64,000 nucleotides of DNA from Strongyloides papillosus (lineage: Eukaryota; Nematoda; Chromadorea; Rhabditida; Strongyloididae): assembly GCA_005656395.1 (NCBI GenBank), contig SRSI01000068.1, forward strand, positions 496,001 through 560,000, in the 5' to 3' direction. A program made the translations under genes and the position numbers. Of the stretch, positions 11,310 through 23,200 are shown in pieces. Numbering within the stretch: the stretch's first letter is position 1; each line of letters opens with the position of its first letter. The notes beneath the pieces are model-generated. The model was given only the letters and a program-made list of their open reading frames with translations. It searched no databases and had not been told where the DNA came from.

Positions 11310-11690
11310 TATAGTAAAAAAAAATTTGTGCCATATTTGACTAGGTTATCTTTAAAAAAACTCATGTTGGACACTTTTTGTGTAATGTTGTGTCAAAATA
11401 ACTTTCCTCAATGTTAATACAGGTTTTTGATTTATGATTTTTTTTAAATGTACGATAGAGAGATAAGGGAAAAACTTCATACTAAAAAATTGATCAAAAA
11501 TTGGCGAAGTTATTGATCTAAAAGTAGTGATAATTTTTTCAAAAAAATTCTAATTTAATATGTTAAAAGATTAAACAAAACTATCAGAATAAATGATCTT
11601 CGACTATTCATTGATATATTTTTTTGAGTAACCAATTTTTTTAATATTAATATCTAAACTTATAACTTAATATATAAAAATGTCTTTAAA
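11310..11690 (+). repeat. truncated third copy of the saposin duplication unit
   Basis: Matches the first part of units 1 and 2: TTTGTGTAATGTTGT, TTATGATTTTTTTTAAA, ATTGGCGAAGTTAT-GATCTAAAAGT and ATGATCTTCGACTATTCATT. It starts right after unit 1 ends, as expected for tandem copies. It stops just before the nuclear-receptor fragment and carries no saposin gene. Confidence 0.6.
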
Positions 11691-11694
11691 AAAA

Positions 11695-11913
11695 TGCTCT
11701 GCGGACAAGCGGTACCTGCTTAAAGAAAGTCTCCGATTGGTTACTATAAAATATAAGTGGTGTTTCCCCCACAAAGATATAACAATGTAAAATTTCATGT
11801 TTAGAATATTTGCCGATTGCCGGAAATGTGAATCTTGCTCCTATAAGTCGTGTTTGCAGCGTGCTTTTGGTTTACCGTTATCTGAAAAGATAATAAATTT
11901 TAGGAAATGCTGA
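11695..11913 (+). pseudogene. nuclear hormone receptor DNA-binding-domain fragment (decayed)
   Basis: One reading frame of about 72 codons with a single internal TAA (in KDITM-stop-NFMF) resembles the zinc-finger region of a nematode nuclear receptor. It shows a P-box-like CSADKRYLLKESLRL, where the family has C-x-A-C-K-x-F-F, then IKYKWC. After the stop comes FADCRKCESCSYKSCLQRAF, which has the spacing of the second finger (C-R-x-C-R-Y-x-K-C-L-x-x-G-M/F). At least one zinc ligand is replaced (C to D), there is an in-frame stop, no ligand-binding domain follows and no ATG precedes. The base composition is less AT-rich than its surroundings, which drew attention to it. It appears to be a relic exon, not a gene. 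Confidence 0.6.
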
Positions 11914-12442
11914 CGTAATATCATGAAAGAATTGGATATCGTTTTTCCAGCATGTTATTCACCTTTTTTTCAACTGAAATTGACTCATTAAATAAAGAAA
12001 TAATTGATACATTACCTTTATCCAACTATACTGTAAAAATGGCAATTAAAAATAATGTTTATTTTATGCAGTTACTAAAATAGAATTACAAAGAAAAAAA
12101 AAGCATAATCTTGCTTTTAATAGATAATTAAATTTCTTGCAATAATGTGCAAAGTTTATTACGTAAACATATAAATAAATTTAAAATTGCATTTGCTCAT
12201 TTTAATATAAAATGAATTACAGTACTTTTATTTTCTTTTCCGTTAGCATTATGCTTTAATGATATTATATTTGATGCACAATGTGTGTTCCAATAAATAT
12301 ATTCTTTAACACCGTCGGTGATAATTATTTCTAAGAAAATGATAATATAACATGTAAACCTTTAATTACATCACAAAACACTTTATGAAACATTTCTTAA
12401 AATATTGAAATTTAATTAGTTTTCTTATCTTGTTAAATTATT
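11914..12442. other. intergenic
   Basis: AT-rich; nothing recognised between the receptor relic and the chemoreceptor start. Confidence 0.5.
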
Positions 12443-13480
12443 ATGGTTTCAATAGATTTTAATTTAATACCTATCAGAATTCCTGTTGTTGAGACTTGTG
12501 CCAATGTCATAGCATTCGTATTTGTAATTTTATTCTTCAAACATTTAATTATTTCAAATCATTATCATATAAATATAAGAATATTTATGATTGGTTTGCT
12601 GATTTATTCTCTACTCATAATAGTTTCGAGATTTATGATTTTTTTGGGATTGTTAGATGGTAAGATTTTTTCTTCTACTAATCTTGGTTCAGAAAAATAT
12701 TGTTTGGTTGCATTTTTTACTCTTCGAGTTGGTAATCTAGGTCTTAATTCTACTTTTTATATACTTGTTGGTGAAAGAATAATTGCAAGTGTTAGATATA
12801 AAACATATGAAAAAGAGAAGGATGCGATTTTATGTATTGGTATTCTTTTGATACAACTTTCACTAATATTTACGGCAGTTTTTGTTTCAGTAGATAGAGG
12901 TCCAGAACGTCTAACCCATCAATTATTAATACCTTGTTTAGTAATAAACATTGATGGAAATTTGATTGTCATTCTAGCATATACATTTTTTGGATTGAAC
13001 ATCTTATCTTCTGTTGCATACATAATACTGATAATTGTTAACAGAAAGTTATATAAACAGTCCAGTTCGAGTTCTTTAAGCAGTTTTCTTTCAATTAAAT
13101 ATCAAGTGTTAGAAAATTTACAATTTTTAAAAGCACTGTTACCATGTATTATAACTTATTTAATAGCTACAATTATTACTTCAATAATTGTTTTTTATTT
13201 TATGAATTTAACCCAGAAAAAAAATAGATCAAAAGAAGACATATTTTTTGGACTTGAAATACTACAATTGACAGATATTGTTTATTCAGTTTCATTTATT
13301 ATTATACCATTAATTACGAACTATAAATTAAACAAACTTATAAGATTTTCACGTAAAAAAAAGAATAAAATTTTACCTTTAAAATCAAAATCTATAGGAA
13401 ATATAAACATTAATGGAAAATCAACTAAACTTAATGAAAATGAAATTTATTTCGAACAATTTAAGAAACAATGGAATTAA
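12443..13480 (+). CDS. nematode 7TM chemoreceptor, Sra/Srab/Sre superfamily type
   Basis: Single exon, 345 residues, no signal peptide. Seven hydrophobic segments are visible at about residues 16-36, 46-66, 88-110, 126-148, 170-195, 230-252 and 268-288. After TM3 comes GERIIASVRYKTYEKE, the E-R-x-x-A-x-x-x-x-x-Y-E motif of the Sra/Srab/Sre chemoreceptors. Before TM6 comes LSIKYQVLENLQFLKALLP, corresponding to the R-Y-Q-x-x-E-N motif of the same group. The C-terminal tail is basic and short. Such receptors usually sit in sensory-neuron cilia, which is known for the family and not shown here. The exact subfamily is uncertain. The gene lies between the two saposin duplication units. Confidence 0.8.
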   Translation: MVSIDFNLIPIRIPVVETCANVIAFVFVILFFKHLIISNHYHINIRIFMIGLLIYSLLIIVSRFMIFLGLLDGKIFSSTNLGSEKYCLVAFFTLRVGNLGLNSTFYILVGERIIASVRYKTYEKEKDAILCIGILLIQLSLIFTAVFVSVDRGPERLTHQLLIPCLVINIDGNLIVILAYTFFGLNILSSVAYIILIIVNRKLYKQSSSSSLSSFLSIKYQVLENLQFLKALLPCIITYLIATIITSIIVFYFMNLTQKKNRSKEDIFFGLEILQLTDIVYSVSFIIIPLITNYKLNKLIRFSRKKKNKILPLKSKSIGNININGKSTKLNENEIYFEQFKKQWN

Positions 13481-15229
13481 GAAAGCGATGAGAAAATTTT
13501 ATTTTCTTAGTTTCATTAAATAATTAAATCTATTCAAACATAGTTTATAATTGTTAAATATTATAATATTTCTTCTTTATCTTTACAACAAATTACTTAT
13601 AGATTAATTTATATTAATAAATGTTATTTCAATTTTATGTAAAAACATAAAAATTTTAAAATATTTGTACATTTTATAAACTTTCGATCACTTAAATTAC
13701 TATTTTTACTTTTCAAAATAAATCATTGCTTTGTATATTTTCACACTTATTCTATTCTTTTGTTTATCAATATTTACTTGAAACACCATTAGATCTGTCT
13801 TCGGCAGAATCTACTGTTCAGCAGAGCATATCAATAGTAAAAAAAATTTTGTCTTCAATATAACTCTTTTCAAATTTAGTCGATTTTTATGATTAAATAG
13901 TCGATAAATCCATTTTTCTAAATTGAGTAGAATAATTATTTCAAAGAATTTTGGCCATAGTTGACAAAGTTATCATTAAAAAACGCCCGTTTTTGTACAC
14001 CTTTTTGTGTAATAATGTTCATAAATAAATTTCCTCAAAATTAATAGATACTTCTGGTCTATGATTTTTTTAAAAGGTAAAAACGGAAATAAGGGTAAAA
14101 TTTCATATTGTAAAGATGGACCGAAATTGGCGAAGTTATGGATCTAAAAGTGGTAACCATTTTGTAGAAAAGATATTCTAATATAATGCGTCAAAAAATT
14201 AAATAAAGTCATCAGAATAAGTGATCTTCTGCTATTTAATAAAATACTTTCTTGAATAGCCAGTTTTTTTTATATTAATATTTTAAAAAATGACTTAATA
14301 TATAAAATTTTTTTACATATTTTGTCTTTACAAAATTTTTATTGAGGGATCACTTCAATTATAATTTTTTTATCTATTTAAATACAGTATAAAAATTAAA
14401 AACAAAAAAAGCCGTGATGCATTAGTTTTAAAAAAAATATAATAAATTAGCAAAAAAATATTTAAAAAAATTGCATTTTAGTGCGAAGTGTGTTCGTTGC
14501 TTGTGAAAAAACACTAAAGTTCTTCGAGTATACTGTAATGAGTCAAATCGAGATTGATGTTTATAAAAGGCTAAGACTTGCCATTGAATAGTAATAATCA
14601 AAAACGAGATCACTCCAGAAAAAGATAAGCCTCTGAATAAGTAATTCACGAGTGAAGCCAGTGGAGCTGTTTGTTAAAGTTACTTTCTATTTACTTTAAT
14701 AAATGTAAAAATTTAATAGATGTAATGTTTTACTACATAATAAATCACTTTTAACACTAAAATTTCATTTGCTGTAATATTAAATTACAGTATTTTTTTA
14801 TTTAAAATAACTAAATTAGAAAAATAAGAATTGTTGCAAAAGTGTTGTTTTGTGATTATTTTACATCAGAATTTATTTTAATTATGAAACTCATACAAAG
14901 TACTAAAATAATAATTCTTTATTTAGGCTATTGAAAATTAAAATTTGGATAAAAAGAAAAAAGTTACAAACTATAAACTATAAAGACATTATTTTCTATT
15001 TTTTTAAGAATCTCACGTACAGTATTTCATAGAAATTTTAACGAATGTCATACAATTAATTTATCAAGTCTTTTATCAGCAGAAAATGACTAATTTAAGA
15101 TAGTAAAAATTATTGTATTTCTAAAAAAATAATTTTTTATATATTGAGCTAATATATAAATCTTAAGTAAATAAATGATAATTTTTGTAAAACTGATAAG
15201 ATTAAAAGTATGATGTTCAAAAACAATAA
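13481..15229. other. intergenic, mostly upstream half of saposin duplication unit 2
   Basis: 3' flank of the chemoreceptor to about 13834, then the non-coding half of unit 2. No gene. Confidence 0.5.
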
Positions 15230-15235
15230 TATAAG
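15230..15235 (+). promoter_or_regulatory. TATA box of saposin-like gene 2
   Basis: TATAAG in the same context and position as in saposin gene 1. Confidence 0.5.
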
Positions 15236-15282
15236 GAAAATTTTTTAACATTAAACAATAACAATTTTTCTAATTAGAAAAT

Positions 15283-15665
15283 ATGAAGATTTTAACAATC
15301 GCTTTCTTATTTGCTGCCCTCGCAGGGGTTACTTTCTCTAATCCACAAATGTCAAATATATTTTCTGGAAGTTTGTGTTCTCCTTGCAAATTTTTATTCC
15401 AAGAAGTTAAGAAAGTTATGCCAACAGTTAATACAGATGCGGAACATCAATTTAAAGAAACTGTTAAAGTAATGTTAAAAAATTTTTAAAAAATAATTTA
15501 GATTTTTAGGAAACATGTGATAAAAATTCACATGCAATTCCTCTTTTAGAAAAGGTATGTACACAAGTTTTGGATGATCTTCTTGAGGAAGTAGTTAAAG
15601 ATGTAGAAATACTTGACGAAGAAATTAATCCAGAGAAAATATGTAAAAAAATACGCATGTGTTAA
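15283..15665 (+). CDS. saposin-like (SapB domain) secreted protein 2, two exons
   Basis: Exon 1 is 15283-15468, the intron is 15469-15509 (GTAATG..TTTTTAG) and exon 2 is 15510-15665; 113 residues. The signal peptide is MKILTIAFLFAALAGVTFS. The six cysteines align one for one with saposin-like protein 1 (CSPC, TCDKNS, KVCTQV, ICKKIRMC), and the intron is at the same codon. Exon 1 is highly conserved between the two (CSPCKFLF-EVKKVMPTV), whereas the exon 2 helices differ more. The stop directly follows the last cysteine. The TATA box at 15230-15235 lies 53 bases upstream of the ATG. Confidence 0.85.
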
Positions 15666-18600
15666 CATTAAATATTATTTCTTTGCAAGTACAAATGCGA
15701 AGTCATTTTTTCAAGAAAAAGTAAAATGTTTATTTTTTTAATGATAAAATTCTATATAATTATCTTTAAATATCTTTAATGACATGTAGATTTTTTATAA
15801 AAACAATGATTGATAATAAATTCAATTTCATGATATTTATCGAATCTAAATGTAAATTTATAATTTATAGACAAACTATTATAAAAAACTTGACATAAAA
15901 ATAGTTATACCATAATATTAAGTGTTGTTATCATAAGACAAGAATATGTATAATTTTTAACTCTTAATTGTGCTATGATGTCGAAATATAAAAAAATTAT
16001 TTTCTAATTTCTTTCAATTATAATTGTGAGATATTTTAAATAATTTATTAATGTTTACAGTAAAATTATGTGGAACAAGTTGTTATTTTTAAGTTATGAA
16101 ATATATACTACGATTTTACTGTATAGAAAACAAAAAAGTAATTTTAAGATAATTATTTAGTCAAATTTCAATCTTTTATCATTTTTCTTATTAAATAACA
16201 AGACAAAGCACATAATATTAGGAAAAGTTGTTGAAAAAATAAGACAAAAAATTATATATTATTTTATAGTAAAGTTGTTTATCGAATTTAATGTTATCTC
16301 TGCTTGAAAATGATTAGATTTTACCCTTTCACCTTTCTACAAAGAAGTAAAATATAGTTAATTTCAAAATTATAATAATGAAATTTATTGTACCAACAAT
16401 TTTATTATCTTGTTAGTTTTTGAAAAATTAGTCACCATTCTATTTTCAATAACATGGCCAATTATAAATCAATCCTAATTTAACTCACGTTCCACACTGA
16501 TCTGCAATTGTACTTTTTAGACGAGATACAGCACAGTTTATTTTATTGAATTTGAGGAAGGTTATTCTCTGAACAAAACTATGCGAAAAAGGGATCAAAA
16601 AAAGGTGTTTTTAAGGATAAGTTAGCTAATTTTGAGCACAATTGTCTGAAACCGATACAGGTCTTCTAGTTACCAAAAAGCAAACATTTTTATCATTTAT
16701 TCAAAAAATAGGTTAAGATGAAATAGAGTTGTTGTGAAGATAAAATGGATTTTTTATTTTATTATTATTGTTATGTTGATGTACCGTCTTAAATAAGTTA
16801 TCAAAAATTTATTGCTTTGTAAAGTAACCTTTTTTTTCTCAGTTTTAAATTATACAACTCGAAGAAAAAAGACTAAAGCTAATAAATAAAAAAAATTAAT
16901 TATAATAATATGAATTTATAGTAAAAAACGAATGTAAAATGTAGTTCATCTTCAGTAAAATTTAAATATTTTATAAAATACATATATTTGTTTGTGATTA
17001 AAAGAATTCAAAATTACGAATGAAATAATTTTATTTATATCACAGAAAGATAAATCACTGATATTTCGTACTATCAAAAATATTAATTATCCTGGAACTG
17101 TCATTTTCTATGCTATAGATTTTAACGCTTATTTTTTCACTAGTATTTTTTGACCGGAATTGAAATCATTAAATAAATTCTACCTTGTTATTTTTCTACG
17201 AAAATTTATCAAGAAAGTTTGAAAATTTGTTTCAGTTATACATAAACTGACCTAAAATTTTAAAGTATTTTAAGAAATCTTTATTTACCTTTTCGGTGGT
17301 AGCCAAAATTAACTTAAGGTAAAATAATACTTTAGGACAGGAAATGAGTGATTTTGTTAATGTGTGTGAAAAAAGAGATGAACTTTTGAAAGTTTAAAAA
17401 TCTTACTTTATTTTAATATGACTTACTGATATTTTATATCATACCCATACAGTATTCTTTTTAAACATGGTACTTTACTTTGAATGAATATTTAGAATAG
17501 TGTTCGAGTCTACCTTCTTTTTTTTCAGCTGCATTCATGTTTGTGTTCTAAGGTAATTTTTTAAATTTAGATATTCTTTATTGTAACGATAACTTTGTCA
17601 TTTTTTACAAGTACTTTACTGTTTATAAGTAGATATTTTGGCAGCTCATTCTTTGTAGATTTTGACTTTAAGGTAGTTAAATCTTAATATATACTGTGAT
17701 TTAATATTTTATTTTTAGAACATTGTATTAATTGTTCCAACAGGAGGATCTTGATATTGAAAATGTAATAGAATTGAAAATGAAAGCTGGACTTTTGACA
17801 AAAAGTCCATAGAATCAAATGAGGATAATATAAGAACTATTTTGGTGGGTTGAAAGGTCCATGAACAATTTAGAATGTTTTGGTAAAAGAAGCAAATTCT
17901 ATACTGTTTCTCATTTTTTATGGTTATGATGGTCTTATCTGCCCATATGTGTATATTTTCTTCTGAAGTAACGATGGTACCATGATAAATTTTACATCTA
18001 GTAAATTTTTAGGAAATCACCATTGATTGTATTTTTAAATTTTGCATATTTTGTTTATATTGTACAAGTTAATGCCGAAAATAAATAATTTTAAAGAGAC
18101 GTTTGTTACTGTATTTATAGGGAATTACCACAATTTAGAGAATTTTTACATTTCTAGTTAATATTTAACATAAATATTCTATCCTGATTGTAAACATATT
18201 TATGATGTTGAAAAAAGCCTAGTTGTATCATTAACAAAGCGCGTATTTCGATAAAAGAAATAATAAAAATGTGTGCATTAATAAATACAATCATTTTTCC
18301 ATTGGTTCATATCGATAAAAGTGGAGAAAATAAAATTTAGTATAAATATGGTAATGAACCGTAAAAAAAAAGATAAATAATTAAAACGATAGTAATTGTC
18401 TAAAAATAGAATTCTATGCCAATTACTATATTTTTTGATTCTCAAAAACCTTCACATTAGGTGGTTTATAAATTCTCTTTCCACAAAGATATGTAATAAA
18501 TTCTTATCAAATTACTAATAGACACAAACCTTTTGTGATCCAACCTTTATTGTAAAGAAATTTTAAAATTATAAATATAGATGTGTAATATGTCTACTTT

Positions 18601-18720
18601 ACATTTAATAAAATATTTCATACAATGAAAAAAAGAAATCCACCATCATCCATTTTTATCATATCTTATTGATAAATTAAAATTAAATAAATACGTACAT
18701 TAATAAATTAAGATAATAAC
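15666..18720. other. long intergenic region
   Basis: No complete gene recognised on either strand. It contains the second copy of a dispersed repeat at 16695-16905. Around 17525-17810 there are two short exon-like stretches preceded by TTTCAG or CAACAG acceptors, but their frames stop within about 22 codons and match nothing I know. Confidence 0.45.
16695..16905 (+). repeat. dispersed repeat, copy 2 (first copy at 6600-6790)
   Basis: Same ordered landmarks as copy 1. The sequence that follows (16905-17000) weakly resembles 3905-4010, next to the 668-residue gene copy A promoter. It may be the remains of a third 668-gene unit whose gene was lost. Confidence 0.5.
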
Positions 18721-19751
18721 TCATCTTCTATGTCGTAATTTTTGCCCAGTACTATTAAATCCCTCCTCCAGAACTTTTTTATTATGTTCTTCAATATTTT
18801 TTTCCATAGTTACACGATTGATATAATTATACCTAGTGAAACTAAGTTTTCCAGGCTTGTACGATTCATTGACATCAATATCTGGTAATGCTTTCATTTT
18901 ATACTCTGTACAATCCTCTCTAACACACTTCCTTTTATCTTTGCCATCTAATCTGAAACCACTCCCTTGAAATATTTTACTCTTAACCTCCTTCAAGCTA
19001 GGTAATTCTGGAGCTTCAGGCATCTCTGTTGATGTTAATTGGTTTTCTGGTTCAACATAACCAACCGGTGGAGCAAAATCAACATTTATATCACATTCCA
19101 CAACACAAACAGCATTACTTGGTTTTAATTCAACCACAGCCACCTCATAATCTGTATCATTATACCGAAATGTAATTTTGTCATTAATAGTAAAACACGA
19201 ATATTTTGCCAGTTCCCTTTCTAGAACAGCTCTTGGATCACTAATTTCCAAAAAATCAATTGATTGCGGTTGTAATTTAGCGTAAGTTGCTCTTGGCAAT
19301 GATGTATACTTTATACTTATAATCTGACCAATACTTAATGACAATTGTTGCATCATCTAAAATTGGAAGGACATTTACTTTTTATTATTTCGAAATTCAT
19401 TAAAGTTAAACATACCCAAGTTGGTAGGTAAATTTTACCCTCTTCAGCAGTAAACTCCATGACACCACAATGAGTAAATACACCAGTTTCTTTGTTTGAA
19501 ATTTTAAACATCATTGGATATTCAATATTTGAACGCATCAATTGGTCTAATGCACTTGCTGGTAAGAATATCTAAATAGATTATTTTTTACCATCAAAAA
19601 CACATAAGTGTAAACATACTTTTCCAGAATAATTGTACTGAGTTGCTTTTTCGGTTTCACAAAAGGGATAATGGTTCATGGAGAAGCATCTCAGTTCTGC
19701 AGTATATGGCAGCATATGGATACCAATATCATCGATAAGTCCACGAAGCAT
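18721..19751 (-). CDS. ufd-1: UFD1, ubiquitin-fusion degradation protein 1 (three exons)
   Basis: Exon 1 is 19620-19751 (MLRGLIDDIG..YNYSGK), exon 2 is 19416-19571 (IFLPASALDQL..YLPTW) and exon 3 is 18721-19356 (MMQQLSLSIGQ..RHRR). Introns are 19572-19619 and 19357-19415, both GTATGT donors, phase 0. The product is 307 residues, the same as typical animal UFD1. Conserved blocks are PASALDQL, YPMMFKI, THCGVMEFTAEEGKIYLP, QPQSIDFL and ECDINVDFAPPVGYVEP. The family pairs with NPL4 as a cofactor of the AAA-ATPase p97/CDC-48 and recruits ubiquitinated substrates in ER-associated degradation and chromatin extraction. The C-terminal third is short and polar. The start is 189 bp from the divergent TIM9 ATG. 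Confidence 0.95.
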
Positions 19752-19940
19752 GTTGAAATATAATTTAACGATTAACAGTGATAAATGAAATGAGAAATTA
19801 AACAAAATTTTCCAACCAAATCTTACAACGAGACACTTTCAATTTCTTGGAATAGTGAACTATTCTATTTTGTTATTTTTTCATTATCTTTTTGTAGATA
19901 AATTTTATACATATTCTTTTTTGTCAGTAATTTTAAAAAA
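19752..19940. promoter_or_regulatory. shared promoter region of ufd-1 (minus) and TIM9 (plus)
   Basis: Only 189 bp separate the two start codons of these divergent housekeeping genes. A TTTTTTGTCAG stretch ending near 19926 looks like a trans-splice or 5'UTR splice acceptor for TIM9. No clear TATA box is visible. Confidence 0.5.
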
Positions 19941-20235
19941 ATGGCTACACCAAATGCTCCAGGGATGGAAACTGATATGAAGACTTTCAAAGATTTCCTC
20001 ATGCAATACAATATGGTTTCAGAAAACTGTTTTTCCCATTGTGTTAATGATTTATCATCAAGGTATATTATTAGAAACTAAATTTACCATTTTAATTATT
20101 TAAATTTTAAGAGATATTTCTGATAAAGAAGATAAATGTTCCAAAAATTGTTTGAATAAATTTCTTGCAATGACACAACGCCTTAGTACAAGATTTGCTG
20201 AACACCAATTATTAAATTCACAATCCCATTCTTGA
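19941..20235 (+). CDS. TIMM9: Tim9, mitochondrial intermembrane-space chaperone (two exons)
   Basis: Exon 1 is 19941-20062, the intron is 20063-20111 (GTATAT..TTTTAAG) and exon 2 is 20112-20235; 81 residues. The small-TIM twin CX3C motif is complete: CFSHC (residues 30-34) and CSKNC (50-54). The 15-residue spacing contains the Tim9-type NDLSSRDISDKEDK loop. A QYNMV helix precedes it and NKFLAMTQRLSTRFAEHQ follows. Tim9 forms a hexamer with Tim10 that escorts hydrophobic precursors across the intermembrane space to TIM22. The gene was missed by longer-frame views because both exons are short. Tim9 is preferred over other small TIMs from the loop and C-terminal helix. Confidence 0.92.
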
Positions 20236-23200
20236 AAATTTATTGTATAAAATTGTTATTTAACTTTTTTGTTACTTCTTCATAAAATAAAAATGATTAG
20301 GCAGTTTTATGGATCTATTATAAACGGTTCTCTACACTTTAATAAACTTTTAAATAGAATTTTTAATTATCTTTATATTAATAAAGTAAAAAAGTTTTGC
20401 TTTTATTAGTATTTTTTTTAACGCACAATTTTGTTTTTCACGTCTAACGTGTGTAATTCTAAATATAGATTTTTACCAATAAAATATGATTTTACATTCA
20501 AATCACTAATCAGACATTGTTTTAAAGAATAGTTAGATATAATAAAAATTTAAATAGATAATTTTTTAAATCTTATCTTTTTAGAGTAGTAATAATATTA
20601 ATAATATTTTATGTACTTATCAAAAAGTTATTATACTAATTTTTCGATGAAGTTATGTTTTAGTATCTAAAGATTAAAAAAGTACAAACAATTTTATTTG
20701 TCAATTGTAGGTAGAGAAAAAACATTATTATATCATATTGGAGGGATAGAATAAAAATGTTTATTAATATAATAAATTAACGAATGAAGATTTATTGATA
20801 AGAAGCACACATCTTCATATAGTTCATAACTTTTTTTTAATTAATTTTAATTTATTTTTTTAGAAAAAGTGAAGAACCAATGCATTAATTTAAAACAAAT
20901 TTGTATTATTCGTTTAGTATAAAAAATTCATTAACAATGTTGATTAATTTTTTTTATATTACAAAAGAAAATTAATAGTTCTATAGATTTTATTAAAAAT
21001 TCATCAATTCAAACTAACATTAATTTTAATTTCTTCTATGAATTTTAATTATTTTTTACTTTTAAATGTTATTAGACTTTAATGTTAAAAAAGTCTTTGA
21101 ACCATTTATCTTTCGTCATTCTTAAAAATAGCACTATCTAAAATATTACAATTATATTTTAATTTATTATCTCTTACATCATACATAATTTGTTATTATT
21201 TTAATATTTACTTTGTATCTATTTTGTTTTCGTAAAAATAACTATTGTAGTGACAAAAAATTATTACGTTATTTAAGATATTTATAAAGTATCATATTTT
21301 TTGGGGCACCCCAAAAACTTGTCTACATATGGAGTAATTTTACGACTGTAATTTAAGAGTTCCCTGTTTACACAAGTAATTTTTATAAACAACGAAATTT
21401 ACCTATGAAATTATGTGTAAAAATTTTGACGTATTCCCCTTTTATTAATGTTAAATGATATTGTTTCAAAAATACTTTTTCCTATCTTTTTTATAGTCAT
21501 ATTCTAATAGATAAATAAATAAATTTTATAAGGGATTTCCATTATAATTTATATTAATTCTCAATATTCTTTAGTCTCATAAATAATTAAAAGAATAAAA
21601 AACTTAATAGTCTAAAAATATTTACATGAATCAAATATAAAGTTATTATGAATTCACTATCCCTGGTTTAGATACATCTTCTGGTATCAAATAGCTTTTA
21701 TTTTAATACATTTACAGTATATAAACTTTCTCATGACAATGGAAGAAAGATAAATATTTGGATACAAATATAATTCCTAAAAAAAGTGCCATCACCCTTT
21801 CATTTATCAAGTGTACTCATAATTATATATTTTATAGTTTTATTAAAAAAATATACACTATAAAACATAAAAATAATAAATTAAATGGTTTCTGAACCAA
21901 ATTCAAAATGACTTTTTTATGTGTTTATAATATATTTTTTTAAATCTTTTAATGTAGTATGATAAGATTGTAAATTTTTTATCATTTCAATCGTCTATTT
22001 AATAACTTTTTAAGACCTTTTATAAATGATAAATTAAAATTGATAAATATTTATAAATCAAAATATTTATTTGTTTCCCCCTCTAGAGAACGATTTATTT
22101 ATTGTACCAAAATAAGAAAAAGATTTTATGAATTTTATTATAGACAATAACTTTTGTCTTCATTTAAATTTTTATCACTTCTAAAAAGAAAAAGGATAAA
22201 TAAACAAAAGTTATTTAGAAAAATTTAATTAATTAAATAATTTTTAAAATATACATTAGTAAAGTATGATATACTGTCAAATAAGACATTAGTTAAATAT
22301 TTAACAATATTTCATTCAGTTTCCCCCTGTCCTCATAAAATATATCAGCTTGTTGATAATTGTCCTTGGGAATAGTCTATAGAAATGATTTTATCTTTTT
22401 TGTTTAATTGTAACCAATACATTATCTCATTCTTATTATTTATTAAGTAAGTTCTACATCCTTTCAATAAATATAGTTGATGTTACTATTATACATAATG
22501 AATATTTAATACTGATATAAATTACTTCATTATTATATTTCGCTACTACAACATACATATTACTTTCTTTTCACGTTTTTTTTATTGTTACTTAACAACA
22601 TGGACTTTTTTTATTCTTATAGTATTTTTTCTTGTACTTAATCCTTTAAACATCCAAAATTTATGTCAATGTTTATTTGTACAAAATTTTAAAAATATAT
22701 ATAAACAATTAAAGATATTTTAACATCCATCAATCATTTTCTTATGCCAATTGCATTACAACATTCTTGATTCAATTTAAATGCCATTAATCTTTAGTAA
22801 ATGCCGTAATAAGAAAGCATAAAGAATATTAAGTTTAAAAGAAAAACTTATAACTAATTTTTTCTGTAATGTCAAGTACATGACTTAGACATTCAATGTA
22901 TATCTTATAAAAATTAATCAAAACTTTAACACTTCTCTTTTGATACCACTTAAAAATAAAAGTGTAAAAAAAATTAAGAATATTAAAAACACTTATACTA
23001 TGATGATTAATAAAAACTTCCTTGTTGAAATAAACTCTTTAAAGTCATCTTCAAAATTTACCAACAAATAATTGGTTGGTTGTATATAATAAAACTCTTA
23101 ACACTTAGATCACATTAACAATCCACTTCTATAGTGATATTTAAAATATATATTATTAAGTTTCTATGTCATCATCATCACCGATATACCTTCTTCTTAC

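Larger units (their letters stand above)
13835..15872 (+). repeat. saposin-gene duplication unit 2
   Basis: Collinear with 9148-11295 over non-coding sequence, the saposin gene and about 200 bp of 3' flank. Divergence between the units is scattered and includes small indels, so the duplication is not very recent. Confidence 0.7.

Noticed and set aside
17525..17830. Two exon-like stretches after TTTCAG and CAACAG acceptors, including a GLLTKSP-ending frame
   Set aside because: Frames end after about 22 codons, adjoining frames are closed, and I could not assign a family; kept only as a note in the intergenic entry.
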